A DNA stretch of 7,223 bases, from positions 1 to 7,223 of the forward strand of contig JAACDT010000014.1 of NCBI GenBank assembly GCA_009936885.1, given 5' to 3'. Both the position numbers and the translations under genes were made by a program. Under the pieces are notes generated by a model. That model made no database searches, had not been told where the DNA came from, and saw nothing but the letters and a program-made list of their open reading frames with translations. Below are positions 6,233 through 7,223 of this stretch, piece by piece. Source of the DNA: Alphaproteobacteria bacterium. Its GTDB lineage: Bacteria > Pseudomonadota > Alphaproteobacteria > Puniceispirillales > Puniceispirillaceae. The first letter of the stretch is position 1; every line of letters begins with the position of its first letter.

Positions 6233-7223
6233 ATGAATAAGTTACAGCATGACAATCATACCATGACATTGACAGATGATTTAACGGGCGAATACGTTAA
6301 ACTCCCGGTGATGAAGGGAACCATTGGTCCAGATGTTATCGACGTGCGCGGACTTTACGGAGCAGCCAATAAATTTACCTTTGACCCTGGATACGGTGCA
6401 ACAGGCTCTTGTATATCTGGGCTTACTTATATCGATGGTGATGAGGGCATTCTTCTCCATCGCGGCTATTCTATTGAAGACCTTGCAGAAAAATCGAATT
6501 TCCTAGAAGTTGCGTATCTTCTTTTAAATGGAGAGTTACCAAACAGAACTGAAAAAGATGAGTTCATAGATGCAATAACCCATCACACGATGGTGCATGA
6601 ACAAATATCTACTTTTTTCAGGGGTTTTCGCAGAGATGCACACCCAATGGCAATATTATGCGGTGTAACAGGCGCGCTATCTGCTTTCTATCATGATTCA
6701 ACAGATATTCAAGACCCGCATCAACGGATGATCGCATCTCGCAGGCTTATCGCAAAAATGCCTACTCTCGCCGCGATGGCCTATAAATATTCAATAGGCC
6801 AACCATTTAATTATCCAAAGAATGAGCTGAGTTATTCTGAGAATTTCCTGCAAATGTGTTTCTCTGTCCCAGCAGAAGATTACATTCCAGATCCCATTAT
6901 AGCAGATGCTATGGATAAAATATTAATCTTACATGCAGACCATGAGCAAAATGCATCTACATCTACGGTACGGCTTGCTGGATCTTCTGGTGCTAATCCG
7001 TTTGCCTGTATCGCAGCTGGTATTGCCTCTCTATGGGGTCCTGCTCATGGTGGCGCAAATGAAGCTGTTCTTAATATGCTTCAAGAAATTGGGGATAAGT
7101 CGAATATTGCAGAGTATGTAAAACGCGCTCGTGACAAGGATGATCCATTCCGCCTATTCGGTTTTGGTCACAGGGTTTACAAAAATTTTGACCCCCGCGC
7201 TAAGGTAATGAGACAGTCCTGCC
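6233..7223 (+). CDS. gltA: Citrate synthase, 5' part (end outside window)
   Basis: Citrate synthase condenses acetyl-CoA and oxaloacetate to citrate, the entry to the TCA cycle. The frame runs open from 6233 to the window end, giving 330 of an expected 430 or so residues. It is the long Gram-negative type with the N-terminal beta domain ([20 protein letters not shown], 23-42). Further motifs are [15 protein letters not shown] [20 protein letters not shown] (59-78), [15 protein letters not shown] (233-247), [10 protein letters not shown] (269-278) and [15 protein letters not shown] (309-323). His272 and His313 match the E. coli catalytic His264 and His305; the catalytic Asp lies beyond the window. 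At the position of E. coli Cys206 (SVPAEDY, residue 214) there is Ala, so the reactive cysteine tied to NADH control there is absent. The gene follows gltX by 106 nt, with its own probable promoter. Confidence 0.96.
   Translation, partial: MNKLQHDNHTMTLTDDLTGEYVKLPVMKGTIGPDVIDVRGLYGAANKFTFDPGYGATGSCISGLTYIDGDEGILLHRGYSIEDLAEKSNFLEVAYLLLNGELPNRTEKDEFIDAITHHTMVHEQISTFFRGFRRDAHPMAILCGVTGALSAFYHDSTDIQDPHQRMIASRRLIAKMPTLAAMAYKYSIGQPFNYPKNELSYSENFLQMCFSVPAEDYIPDPIIADAMDKILILHADHEQNASTSTVRLAGSSGANPFACIAAGIASLWGPAHGGANEAVLNMLQEIGDKSNIAEYVKRARDKDDPFRLFGFGHRVYKNFDPRAKVMRQSC

Noticed and set aside
6324..7121. Two plus-strand short frames (6324-6506 and 6933-7121) inside gltA
   Set aside because: They are shadows of the citrate synthase frame, which is open from 6233 to the window end.

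Overview
The window is a stretch of core chromosome from a low-GC (roughly 40% by eye) alphaproteobacterium. Three things point there. The gene order trpD-trpC-moaC-moeA-lexA-(comEC)-gltX-gltA is a known alphaproteobacterial arrangement. The lexA promoter carries the alphaproteobacterial SOS operator GAAC-N7-GAAC (GTTC-N7-GTTC on the other strand) instead of the enterobacterial CTGT-N8-ACAG. The LexA N-terminus (MLTIKQRELLNFL, then SKSGIHRLISGLEERGFIRR) is of the alphaproteobacterial type. A low-GC marine lineage would fit, but genus cannot be read from this sequence.

Layout. Positions 2-3203 hold a tightly packed plus-strand block: the 3' two thirds of trpD, then trpC (both tryptophan synthesis), moaC and moeA (both molybdenum cofactor synthesis). 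The gaps are 17 nt, 1 nt and an 11-nt overlap, so co-transcription and translational coupling are likely. A 64-nt spacer with an SOS operator precedes lexA (3268-3942). On the minus strand, converging on lexA, is a wrecked comEC (3949-4701). It keeps a recognisable N-terminal membrane segment and a probable C-terminal tail, but has lost most of the middle. gltX (4738-6126, glutamyl-tRNA synthetase) and the 5' 330 codons of gltA (6233-end, citrate synthase) follow on the plus strand. A short spacer between them contains a likely promoter and a 12-bp perfect palindrome.

Biology. The intact genes are housekeeping: tryptophan, Moco, SOS control, glutamate charging and entry to the TCA cycle. The notable event is the decay of the DNA-uptake channel gene comEC at its usual locus, with the flanking lexA and gltX intact. 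I see no mobile element, RNA gene, CRISPR array or new multi-gene system.
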